NCBI GenBank assembly: GCA_934393555.1
Contig: CAKRQP010000045.1
Coordinates: forward strand, 1 to 16,188
DNA length: 16,188 nt
Direction of reading: 5' to 3'
DNA from: Limivivens sp934393555
GTDB taxonomy: Bacteria > Bacillota > Clostridia > Lachnospirales > Lachnospiraceae
This document shows, in pieces, positions 1 through 6,444 of the stretch. The notes under the pieces were generated by a model. That model was not told where the DNA came from. It made no database searches and saw only the letters and a list, made by a program, of their open reading frames with translations. How positions within the stretch are numbered: position 1 is the first letter of the stretch; every line of letters begins with the position of its first letter. A program made the position numbers and the translations under genes.

Positions 1-110
1 TTGATCGCCTTGCTGACCGTTGACTGCGTCGAATACAGCTTCCGCGCCGCCTCACTGATGGAACCGGCCTTCGCGCATGCGACAAAAAATTTCAGCTGTC
101 GTGTATCCAT
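1..110 (-). CDS. LysR-type transcriptional regulator, N-terminal part (cut by window edge)
   Basis: Reading from 110 leftwards gives 36 residues starting MDTRQLKFFVACAKAGSISE and continuing AARKLYSTQSTVSKAI. This is the typical opening of a LysR family winged helix-turn-helix: the xLxxFxxxAxxGSIxxAAxxLxxxQSxVSxxI pattern covers helices 1 to 3. A good ribosome binding site (AAGGAGA, about 7 bases upstream) fixes the start. LysR regulators usually bind a TTGC/GCAA-like dyad upstream of themselves or of a divergent gene and respond to a small-molecule co-inducer through a C-terminal periplasmic-binding-like domain. That domain lies outside the window, so the ligand and target cannot be told. There is no divergent gene on the plus strand in the next 500 bases; autoregulation is the simplest guess. 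Confidence 0.88.
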   Translation of the reverse strand, partial: MDTRQLKFFVACAKAGSISEAARKLYSTQSTVSKAI

Positions 111-165
111 TTTTGGTCTCCTTTTTCTTTTTTGTCACTTATTCTTTTTCTTTATTCATTGAAAA

Positions 166-188
166 CCCCTGCAGCAATGCCGCAGGGG
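166..188 (-). terminator. GC-rich hairpin with short T run (weak terminator or attenuator)
   Basis: CCCCTGC (166-172) pairs with GCAGGGG (182-188), and the loop can add a two-pair GC/GC extension. On the minus strand the hairpin is followed by TTTTC. It lies in the likely 5' leader of lysR, so it may stop read-through from the right or attenuate lysR. The T run is short, hence modest confidence. Confidence 0.4.
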
Positions 189-206
189 GAGTCACACGAA
201 TCGCAA

Positions 207-224
207 TTGCCATAAGTTTAGCAA
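207..224. promoter_or_regulatory. Possible LysR-type operator (TTGC-N10-GCAA)
   Basis: TTGC CATAAGTTTA GCAA is an 18-base interrupted dyad about 100 bases upstream of the lysR start, the usual distance and form for an autoregulatory LysR box. Apart from the four outer pairs, only two inner positions pair, so this may be chance. Confidence 0.25.
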
Positions 225-229
225 ATTTC

Positions 230-260
230 AAAAAACCGCACAACCCTCCCTAGGGGTTGT
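230..260 (-). terminator. Hairpin followed by T6 on the minus strand
   Basis: ACAACCC (240-246) pairs with GGGTTGT (254-260). On the minus strand the hairpin is followed, after GCGG, by six T (235 down to 230). It looks like a rho-independent terminator, possibly a second stop behind the tRNA gene. The four-base spacer before the T run makes it less certain than the tRNA terminator. Confidence 0.45.
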
Positions 261-356
261 TTAATCATTCTTTTTCAATTGCGATGCATTCTTTTTTCGA
301 ATATGTAAGCGGCATCCTCGCGGATCACTTTTGCTTTACAGAACGCAATTTCCTGC

Positions 357-385
357 AAAAAAATAAGCACCCATAAATGGATGCT
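357..385 (-). terminator. Rho-independent terminator of tRNA-Leu
   Basis: On the minus strand AGCATCC (385-379) pairs with GGGTGCT (372-366). Two further A-T pairs can close the loop. The stem is followed by TATTTTTTT ending at 357. It starts 21 bases past the tRNA 3' end. Confidence 0.88.
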
Positions 386-405
386 CATTCCTCTTATTTA
401 TTTAC

Positions 406-488
406 TGCCGGCAGCGGGACTTGAACCCGCACGCGGTTGCCCGCAACAGATTTTGAGTCTGCATCGTCTGCCATTCCGACACGCCGGC
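406..488 (-). tRNA. tRNA-Leu (anticodon CAA)
   Basis: Read on the minus strand, this is an 83-base class II tRNA. The acceptor arms GCCGGCG and TGCCGGC pair (last pair G-U), followed by discriminator A. The anticodon stem GCAGA/TCTGT carries loop CTCAAAA, giving anticodon CAA (453-455) that reads UUG. A long variable arm (GCGG GCAA CCGC) is typical of Leu, and the T arm is GCGGG TTCAAGT CCCGC. The CCA end is not encoded and must be added after transcription. It is a single-gene unit with its own promoter and terminator. Confidence 0.97.
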
Positions 489-502
489 CTGTCAACTATG
501 CT

Positions 503-531
503 AGAATATCATGATTTTTCAAAAAATGCAA
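503..531 (-). promoter_or_regulatory. Promoter of tRNA-Leu
   Basis: On the minus strand -35 TTGCAT (531-526), a 17-base spacer and -10 TATTCT (508-503). Transcription would start about 8 bases upstream of the mature tRNA 5' end at 488. Confidence 0.8.
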
Positions 532-550
532 GCATTTTTTCTACAACTAC

Positions 551-592
551 AAAAAAAGGCAGACCACACCGCAATTGCAGTGCCCGTCTGCC
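551..592 (-). terminator. Terminator of trkA-trkH
   Basis: GGCAGAC (592-586 on minus) pairs with GTCTGCC (564-558), with an inner stem CACTGC/GCGGTG around an AATT loop. It is followed by seven T (557-551). It starts 8 bases after the trkH stop. Confidence 0.9.
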
Positions 593-599
593 CTGTCTG

Positions 600-2042
600 T
601 CAGAATTTTTTCCAGGTATCCGGAACAAAAAGCAGGAGTAAGGGAAAGATTTCCAGTCTTCCTGCCAGCATATCAAAGATCAATACCAGCTTGGAAGGTA
701 CCGATAACAGGCCGAAATTGGCTGCCGGACCAACCAGATCCAGACCGGGACCAATGTTATTGATCGTCGCCGCCACAGAAGTAAAGGTGGTGGTAAAATC
801 AAAATTATCCAGTGAAACGATCAGCATGGACACCGCATAGATAAGCAGGTACGCCACCAGAAATACGTTGATGGAACGTACGACATCATGTTCCACAGGC
901 TTTCCATCCATTTTGATCTTGGAAATGCTGTGGGGATGAAGATATTGTTTCAGTTCCTTTTTTACACTTTTGGCCAGGATCAGAATACGGGAAACCTTGA
1001 TCCCGCCTCCGGTGCTTCCTGCCGAGGCGCCAACAAACATCAGAACCACCAGGATCGTCTTGGAAAAAGTAGGCCAGACATTAAAGTCCACGGTCGAATA
1101 TCCCGTAGTGGTGATGATCGATCCGACCTGAAAAGCCGCATGGCGCAAAGCAGTGAAAATACTGCTGTATTTACCTGCTATATTGATGGTGATCAGAAGA
1201 ATGGCTGCCAGAATGATCCCAAGATACGCCCGCAGTTCCTCATTTTTCAGTCCCTGACGGAACTTTTTCAGAAGAAGCAGGAAATAAACGTTAAAGTTTA
1301 CACCGAAAAGGATCATGAAAACCGTGATCACAACCTGCTGGTAAGCCGTATAACTTCCAATACTGTCATTTTTAATACCAAAGCCACCGGTGCCTGCCGT
1401 GCCAAAAGTCAGCGTCAGTGCATCAAAAAGCGGCATTTTTCCGATCAGAAGAAGCACCATTTCCACCAGCGTCAAGAAAATATAGATCCCGTAAAGGATT
1501 TTTGCAGTGGATTTTACCGTCGGAACAAACCGTTCTACCGAAGGCCCCGGGCTCTCGGCTCTCATAAGGTTCATATGATAACCGCCGGACATCGGGAGAA
1601 TGGTCAGCATAAAGACAAGCACTCCCATTCCTCCGACCCAGTGTGTGAAGCTTCTCCAGAAAAGAATACATTTTGGCAGAGCCTCCACATCGGAAAGGAT
1701 ACTGGATCCTGTGGTTGTAAAACCGGATACCGTTTCAAAAAGCGCATCCACCGGATGCGGGATAGAGCCGGAAAAAATAAAGGGCAGAGCTCCCATGACG
1801 CTGAGTATCACCCAGCTCAGTCCTACGCTCACAAAACCGTCTTTTGCATAGAGAACCGCTTTTTTCGGACGGCGCAGGCATACCATAGGCGTACCAATAG
1901 CCAGGCAGAGAAGCATGGTGGCAAGCAGTGCAAAGGCAGCTTTTTCATGATAGATCAGACCTACAACAAAGGAAGGTGCCATGAAAGCCGCTTCAAAATT
2001 AAAGATCCATCCGAGGATGTATTTTATCATTGTATAATTCAT
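600..2042 (-). CDS. trkH: TrkH/KtrB-type potassium uptake channel subunit
   Basis: Membrane subunit of the Trk/Ktr K+ uptake system, 480 aa. It has the fourfold M1-P-M2 layout of the TrkH/HKT family. The four selectivity-filter loops are visible: TTTGS near residue 109, GTAGTGGFG near 214, TTTGY near 311, and ATINNIGPG near 425. The conserved SAGSTGGGIK segment at about 340-349 is also present. All filter glycines are kept, so it should conduct. A GAGGGTGA ribosome binding site lies just upstream of the start; an in-frame ATG four codons on is a possible alternative. It begins 13 bases after the trkA stop and is followed at once by a strong terminator, so trkA-trkH is a two-gene operon. The partner TrkA gates the channel in response to nucleotides. 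Confidence 0.95.
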   Translation of the reverse strand: MNYTMIKYILGWIFNFEAAFMAPSFVVGLIYHEKAAFALLATMLLCLAIGTPMVCLRRPKKAVLYAKDGFVSVGLSWVILSVMGALPFIFSGSIPHPVDALFETVSGFTTTGSSILSDVEALPKCILFWRSFTHWVGGMGVLVFMLTILPMSGGYHMNLMRAESPGPSVERFVPTVKSTAKILYGIYIFLTLVEMVLLLIGKMPLFDALTLTFGTAGTGGFGIKNDSIGSYTAYQQVVITVFMILFGVNFNVYFLLLLKKFRQGLKNEELRAYLGIILAAILLITINIAGKYSSIFTALRHAAFQVGSIITTTGYSTVDFNVWPTFSKTILVVLMFVGASAGSTGGGIKVSRILILAKSVKKELKQYLHPHSISKIKMDGKPVEHDVVRSINVFLVAYLLIYAVSMLIVSLDNFDFTTTFTSVAATINNIGPGLDLVGPAANFGLLSVPSKLVLIFDMLAGRLEIFPLLLLFVPDTWKKF

Positions 2043-2055
2043 AAACCGTCACCCT

Positions 2056-3417
2056 CTATTTCCGCAGAATATCCTTCAGATCATTCAGACCCAGCTGCGT
2101 GGTGACTACAATGACACGGTCTCCCACCTGGATGCTGTCACCGCCTCGGGGGATCCAGGTGTTTCCGCCACGACTGATACAGCCGATGAGAAGATTCTTT
2201 TTCAGGTTCAGTTCGGAAAGCGGAATGTTGGTAACACCGGAAGTCTCATGAACTGCAAACTCCAGTGCCTCGGCCTTGTTGTCCAGGATCTGATAAAGCG
2301 TTTCCACGTTGCTGCCGATCGAGTTCTGCATGGCACGGACATACTGAAGGATATAATCCGCCGTGATATATTTGGGATAGATCACGCTGCCGATATCCAG
2401 TCTGTCGATGATCTCCGTGTAAGCCACACGGTTTACCTTCGTCACCGTTTTCAGACTGCTGTTCTGCTGCTGGGCAAAAAGGGACAGGAAAATATTCTCC
2501 TCATCCATATTTGTCAGGCTTACAAAGGATTCTGTGTGCGGAAGACCTTCCTGCATCAGAAGATCCCTGTTGGTTCCGTCACCATTGATGACCGTCACGC
2601 CAGGCAGGATCTTACTTAAATGTTCGCAATGATCCCGGTTCAGTTCGATGATCCGCACCCGGATCTTCATATCCTGAAGCTGCTTTGCCAGATAATAAGC
2701 GATGGTGCCGCCGCCTACGATCATGGTGTTTTTCACCTGATTGGTCTTCAGACCTACCTTACGGAAAAATTCTGCCGCATTTGTAGGTGTGGCAATGATG
2801 GAGATGACATCTCCATCCTGCAAAATAAAATTACCATCGGGAATATAAACGGTATTATCACGCTCTGCACTGCAAAACAGGATATCACAGTGATAACGGT
2901 CCATGATATCCATGATCCGGTTACCGCCCAGATGAAATTCCGGTTTCAGCTTGAATTTCAGAAGCTCCGCCCGCCCTTTTGCAAATGTATCGATCTTGAT
3001 AGCCGAAGGAAAACGAAGGATCCGGGAAATCTCGGTGGCTGCCGCCAGTTCCGGATTGATGATCATGGAAAGACCGATACTCTCCCTGATAAAATCAATT
3101 TCGTTGTTGTAAATGGGATTTCTGACTCTCGCAATGGTACTTGCATGACCGGCCTTTTTCGCGATCAGGCAACACAAAAGATTCAGTTCATCTGAACCGG
3201 TAACAGCGATCAGAATGTCCGCTCTCTCAATACCCGCATCCTGAAGGGTACTGATGCTGGCTCCGTTTCCCAGAACTTTCATGGCATCCAGGTCATCTGA
3301 AAGATTCTGTAGTTTGTCAGCAGAAGAATCCACAAGGGTAATGTCATGGTTTTCATCGCTCAGCTGTTCTGCCAGGCTGAGTCCGACCTTTCCACACCCG
3401 ATAATAATAATGTACAT
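2056..3417 (-). CDS. trkA: TrkA, RCK-domain regulator of potassium uptake
   Basis: Cytoplasmic NAD(H)/nucleotide-binding gating protein that assembles on TrkH, 453 aa. It carries two tandem RCK units. The first Rossmann fold starts at residue 1 with glycine motif GCGKVG (7-12) and acidic strand end near 30 (TLVD). The second begins near 232 with GGGTIA (235-240) and acidic end near 258. Each is followed by an RCK_C domain (about 125-210 and 377-453). The open frame extends 17 codons upstream to 3468, but that ATG would be almost at the transcription start. The ATG at 3417 has AGGAG 5 bases upstream and begins exactly at the conserved MYIIIIGCG, so 3417 is chosen. A single gene with duplicated RCK domains is typical of bacterial TrkA, unlike single-domain KtrA. 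Confidence 0.95.
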   Translation of the reverse strand: MYIIIIGCGKVGLSLAEQLSDENHDITLVDSSADKLQNLSDDLDAMKVLGNGASISTLQDAGIERADILIAVTGSDELNLLCCLIAKKAGHASTIARVRNPIYNNEIDFIRESIGLSMIINPELAAATEISRILRFPSAIKIDTFAKGRAELLKFKLKPEFHLGGNRIMDIMDRYHCDILFCSAERDNTVYIPDGNFILQDGDVISIIATPTNAAEFFRKVGLKTNQVKNTMIVGGGTIAYYLAKQLQDMKIRVRIIELNRDHCEHLSKILPGVTVINGDGTNRDLLMQEGLPHTESFVSLTNMDEENIFLSLFAQQQNSSLKTVTKVNRVAYTEIIDRLDIGSVIYPKYITADYILQYVRAMQNSIGSNVETLYQILDNKAEALEFAVHETSGVTNIPLSELNLKKNLLIGCISRGGNTWIPRGGDSIQVGDRVIVVTTQLGLNDLKDILRK

Positions 3418-3422
3418 ACCTT

Positions 3423-3427
3423 CTCCT
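3423..3427 (-). promoter_or_regulatory. Ribosome binding site deciding the trkA start
   Basis: AGGAG on the minus strand, 5 bases before the ATG at 3417. It favours this start over the in-frame ATG at 3468. Confidence 0.85.
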
Positions 3428-3478
3428 AAAAGTAAAATATTAAAAATGTACCATGTGTTTTCACGCATAGCCGATGCT

Positions 3479-3487
3479 ATTATAACA
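3479..3487 (-). promoter_or_regulatory. Extended -10 promoter of trkA-trkH
   Basis: On the minus strand TGT TATAAT is a perfect -10 with the TGn extension. The -35 hexamer 17 bases upstream (TATTCA) is weak, as is usual for extended -10 promoters. A small ATAGC/GCTAT hairpin sits at the predicted RNA 5' end. Confidence 0.72.
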
Positions 3488-3528
3488 CGCCGCTGTATGT
3501 TTGAATAGTCGTTTTAAGAAAATCTTTT

Positions 3529-5145
3529 TTACCAGTACCGGGCACAGCCGGTGATCGGTCGGTAGTTATAAGCGGTACGGATGATCCCCCGTTCTTCATT
3601 AAAAGCATGGATGATCGTACCATTCCCAAGATAAATGGCTGCATGGTTCACCGGATTTCCATAAAACACAAGATCTCCCGGCTGGAGCTCATTGACCGTG
3701 ATCTTTTTCGGTCTGTTATAGGAGCCGCCATAAGAAGAAGTACCGGTAAGCTGTCCTGCCGAGAGCCTGGGAACCGAAATATTGAAATGAGCCAGTACTG
3801 CCTGGGTAAAACCGGAAGAATCCGCCCCTTCCGTCAGACTGGTTCCGCCGTTTTTATACGGTTTCCCTTCAAAAAGCAGGGCATAATCCGCGATGGCCTG
3901 TCCTTTTTCCGCTCCGGCAGAAACTTTTGTTTCTTTGATCACCTTTCCGTTTTCATCAAAAAGATAACGGATGCCTTTCATGGAAAGTTCTGTGCTTCTT
4001 GCCATTTTTCCTGTTCCAGGCATAAAATAATACTTTGTCCCGGCCACTTGAAGAAAACCGGTAGTCATCACACCATAATTGTCAAAGAAATAGCTGTCCT
4101 GATCCACATGGACCATGCCTTTTGCCGGAAGTCCGTCTGCATCAAAATAATAAGTTTTTCCATCCACCGTACAGATCCGTTCCGTCACCCGGCTTCCATA
4201 CTCGTCCGTATAGTAGTCTCCGATCCAGGTATTCTCCTGAAGTTCCCCGGATGCTTCATCGAAATAATAAGCCTTTTCTCCCACATAGATCCAGCCGGTC
4301 CGTTTCTGATAACTGCCGTCCAGATAAAATGTTTTATCATTTTCCGTAAAAAATCCCGGTGTTCGCTTTTTTCCGGTCTTTTTTCCGTCCTCTCCCACAT
4401 ACCAGGCTCCGATCCAGCTGTTTTTCTGCATCTCGCCATTCTCATCCAGATAACAGTTTTCCACCCAGCTTCCTCTGGTCAGAAGGCCTTCTTCGTCAAA
4501 ATAATAGATTTTGTTTTTTATCGTCACAAAACCTTTCTTCATCCGCCCGGTCTTCTCATCCAGATAATAAGTCTCATCTCCCAGCTGCAGCCAGCCCTTA
4601 TGCATGGAACCATCATCATCTGCATAGTAATTAGGACCGATCCAGCGGTTGGACAGAAGAATGCCCCTGGCATTAAAATAGTATTTTTTTCCTTTTACTG
4701 TCCGCCAGCCTGTCAGGGCTCTTCCGTTTATGCGGTTAAAATAATATTCCTGAGAACCGATCCTGATCCAGCCAGTCTTTTTCTTTCCTGTTTTCGGGTC
4801 AAAATAATACCGCCGCCCAGCCTGGACCACCAGGCCTGACGGACGGCATACCAATCCTCTTTCGTTGGTAAACAAAAGCTTCCCATTTACCCGATGGAAC
4901 CCTTTTACCGCATACCAACGACCGGTAAAGTAATACATTTTTCCTGAAACAGAGAGAAGTCCCCTTTTGCGTACACCGGTTTCCGGATCAAAATAATAAT
5001 ATTTTGTCCCAACCTTCTGTACACCGCGTTTTTCCACTTCATGGAGACCTCCGGGCACACTGACATTTCCCGCCGCCTTTAGTACAGCGGGAAATCCCAG
5101 GATCAGTCCTCCGGCCAGTAAGGCCGCCACCAGTTTCTTATTCAT
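3529..5145 (-). CDS. Secreted cell-wall-binding repeat protein with NlpC/P60-like C-terminal domain (nucleophile Cys replaced by Ser)
   Basis: Secreted protein of 538 aa. Residues 1-25 are a signal peptide: MNKK, a hydrophobic stretch, then AAG. Residues about 45-400 hold some 17 degenerate aromatic repeats of about 20 aa of the cell-wall-binding/choline-binding type (YYFD...G...G, often with TGW or TWIG). These usually anchor proteins to wall polymers such as teichoic acids. Residues about 412-538 resemble NlpC/P60 (C40) endopeptidases: the GTSLTEGAD.SGF motif, PGDLVFYG, NHAAIYLGNG with H501, and IIHAF with H513. The catalytic Cys of DCSG is replaced: the sequence reads ADSSGF, with Ser443 encoded TCT, one base from TGT. 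The domain is therefore probably inactive as a cysteine peptidase, or is a recent mutant. The gene starts 12 bases after lysA with an AGGGGAG ribosome binding site and ends the six-gene run. No clear terminator follows before the trkA promoter. Confidence 0.88.
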   Translation of the reverse strand: MNKKLVAALLAGGLILGFPAVLKAAGNVSVPGGLHEVEKRGVQKVGTKYYYFDPETGVRKRGLLSVSGKMYYFTGRWYAVKGFHRVNGKLLFTNERGLVCRPSGLVVQAGRRYYFDPKTGKKKTGWIRIGSQEYYFNRINGRALTGWRTVKGKKYYFNARGILLSNRWIGPNYYADDDGSMHKGWLQLGDETYYLDEKTGRMKKGFVTIKNKIYYFDEEGLLTRGSWVENCYLDENGEMQKNSWIGAWYVGEDGKKTGKKRTPGFFTENDKTFYLDGSYQKRTGWIYVGEKAYYFDEASGELQENTWIGDYYTDEYGSRVTERICTVDGKTYYFDADGLPAKGMVHVDQDSYFFDNYGVMTTGFLQVAGTKYYFMPGTGKMARSTELSMKGIRYLFDENGKVIKETKVSAGAEKGQAIADYALLFEGKPYKNGGTSLTEGADSSGFTQAVLAHFNISVPRLSAGQLTGTSSYGGSYNRPKKITVNELQPGDLVFYGNPVNHAAIYLGNGTIIHAFNEERGIIRTAYNYRPITGCARYW

Positions 5146-5157
5146 CTTCTCCCCTGA

Positions 5158-6429
5158 TCACTCAAAAAGCTTATCATAGATCGGGAAGCAGTCAAACGTC
5201 GCAAAGTAATCCTTCGGTGTTTCCGCCCTGCGGATCAGTTTTGCGGTTCCATCTTCTTTCAGAAGGATCTCTGCTGATTTCAGACGGCCGTTATAATTAT
5301 ATCCCATGGCAAAACCATGAGCTCCGGTATCATGAATAAAGAGAATATCTCCCATCTCAATCTTCGGAAGAGAACGGTCTACCGCAAATTTATCGTTGTT
5401 TTCACAAAGACTGCCGACCACATCATATACATGATCGCAGGGAGCGTCTTCTTTTCCCATGACCGTAATGTGATGATATGCGCCATACATGGCCGGACGC
5501 ATGAGATTTACTGCGCAGGCATCCACACCGATATACTCTTTATGGATGTGCTTCTCATGGATGGCTTTCGTTACCAGTCCGCCATAAGGTCCTGTCATAA
5601 AGCGGCCCAGTTCTGTGAAGATGGAAACATCATCCATACCTGCCGGAACCAGAACTTCCTCATATACTTTCTTCACACCGGCTCCGATAACACGGATATC
5701 ATTCGGCTCCTGATCCGGTTTGTAAGGGATTCCAACACCACCGGAAAGGTTGATGAAAGTAATGTGGGCTCCTGTCTTCTCTTTCAGTTCCACTGCCAGC
5801 TCAAAGAGCTGTTTTGCCAGCATGGGATAATACTCATTGGTGACCGTATTGCTGGCCAGGAAAGCATGGATACCGAATTCTTCCACACCTTTCTCCTTCA
5901 GGATCTTATATGCCTCAAAAATCTGAGGAGTGGTCATTCCGTACTTGGAATCACCTGGATTGTCCATGATACCGTTGCTCATACGGAAAATCCCGCCGGG
6001 ATTGTAACGGCAGCAGATTTTTTTCGGAAGGTGACCCAGGGTCTTTTCCAGGAAGTCAATATGCGTAATGTCATCCAGATTGATGATAGCGCCCAGTTCG
6101 TCTGCCAGTTTAAAATCTTCAGCCGGCGTGTCGTTAGAAGAAAACATAATATCATTTCCTCTTCCGCCCATGGCCTTGGCCAGCATCAGCTCTGTAAGAG
6201 AGGAACAGTCAAAACCGCAGCCTTCCTTCTGCATGATCCCGATCACAAAGGGATTGGGCTCTGCCTTAACTGCAAAATACTCACGGAAACCTTTATTCCA
6301 GGAAAATGCTTCATACATGGCTTTTGCATTTTCACGGATGCCTTTTTCGTCATAGAGGTGAAAGGGGGTCGGGTACTGCTCCAGAATGCTTTTTAACTGC
6401 TCGTTGGTCACAAAGGGTAATTTCTTCAT
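5158..6429 (-). CDS. lysA: Diaminopimelate decarboxylase-type PLP enzyme
   Basis: Fold-type III PLP decarboxylase, 423 aa, expected to convert meso-diaminopimelate to lysine and CO2 in the cytoplasm. Visible landmarks: PLP lysine in YFAVKAEPNP (K55), the SGGVG phosphate loop (229-233), ELGR (273-276), RPAMYGAYH (311-319), catalytic Cys-Glu in CENND (C342, E343), and the GAHGFAMGYNYNGRLKSAE segment (369-387). Some motifs differ from textbook LysA: HCHIGSQ reads HAFLASN (188-194), so the PLP-stacking His is Phe190, EPGR is ELGR, and GAYG is GAHG. It therefore belongs to a divergent branch and could use a related amino acid. Ribosome binding site AGGAGAA precedes the ATG. It sits 15 bases behind the sulfatase gene and 12 ahead of the wall-binding gene, suggesting an envelope or lysine role. 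Confidence 0.82.
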   Translation of the reverse strand: MKKLPFVTNEQLKSILEQYPTPFHLYDEKGIRENAKAMYEAFSWNKGFREYFAVKAEPNPFVIGIMQKEGCGFDCSSLTELMLAKAMGGRGNDIMFSSNDTPAEDFKLADELGAIINLDDITHIDFLEKTLGHLPKKICCRYNPGGIFRMSNGIMDNPGDSKYGMTTPQIFEAYKILKEKGVEEFGIHAFLASNTVTNEYYPMLAKQLFELAVELKEKTGAHITFINLSGGVGIPYKPDQEPNDIRVIGAGVKKVYEEVLVPAGMDDVSIFTELGRFMTGPYGGLVTKAIHEKHIHKEYIGVDACAVNLMRPAMYGAYHHITVMGKEDAPCDHVYDVVGSLCENNDKFAVDRSLPKIEMGDILFIHDTGAHGFAMGYNYNGRLKSAEILLKEDGTAKLIRRAETPKDYFATFDCFPIYDKLFE

Positions 6430-6444
6430 AATCGCTCGTTCTCC

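Larger units (their letters stand above)
201..284. repeat. 9-base perfect inverted repeat bracketing a hairpin
   Basis: TCGCAATTG at 201-209 is the exact reverse complement of CAATTGCGA at 276-284. The arms enclose the hairpin at 240-260. Function is unknown; it could close a longer RNA stem or be a regulator site. Confidence 0.4.
111..356. other. Non-coding gap between lysR start and tRNA-Leu terminator
   Basis: No credible gene lies here. The stretch is AT-rich with embedded hairpins. Two GC-rich hairpins (166-188 and 240-260) are annotated separately. A perfect 9-base inverted repeat, TCGCAATTG (201-209) and CAATTGCGA (276-284), brackets the second hairpin, and a further CGCAATT copy is at 344-350. 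No promoter close to consensus was found for the leftward lysR gene; the best candidate (TAAACT -10 on the minus strand, near 214-219) is weak. Confidence 0.5.

Noticed and set aside
406..488. tRNA-Leu as an attachment site of an integrated element
   Set aside because: No integrase, no repeated tRNA 3' end and no phage-like genes are seen in the window.
570..578. CGCAATTGC shared between the trkH terminator and position 202-210
   Set aside because: It is a nine-base match centred on a palindrome, once within a terminator stem; this is compatible with chance.
888..2105. 405-codon open frame on the plus strand opposite trkH
   Set aside because: It is antisense to a clear TrkH gene with all filter motifs; its translation is low-complexity and rich in His, Lys and Gln, with no family pattern.
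3418..3468. 17-codon upstream extension of trkA
   Set aside because: The upstream ATG lies next to the -10 element; AGGAG and the conserved Rossmann start point to 3417.
3607..4839. 410-codon open frame on the plus strand opposite the wall-binding gene
   Set aside because: It arises from the repetitive coding sequence on the other strand (repeated FRKK/FKI-like words mirror the YYFD repeats). There is no ribosome binding site or recognisable domain.
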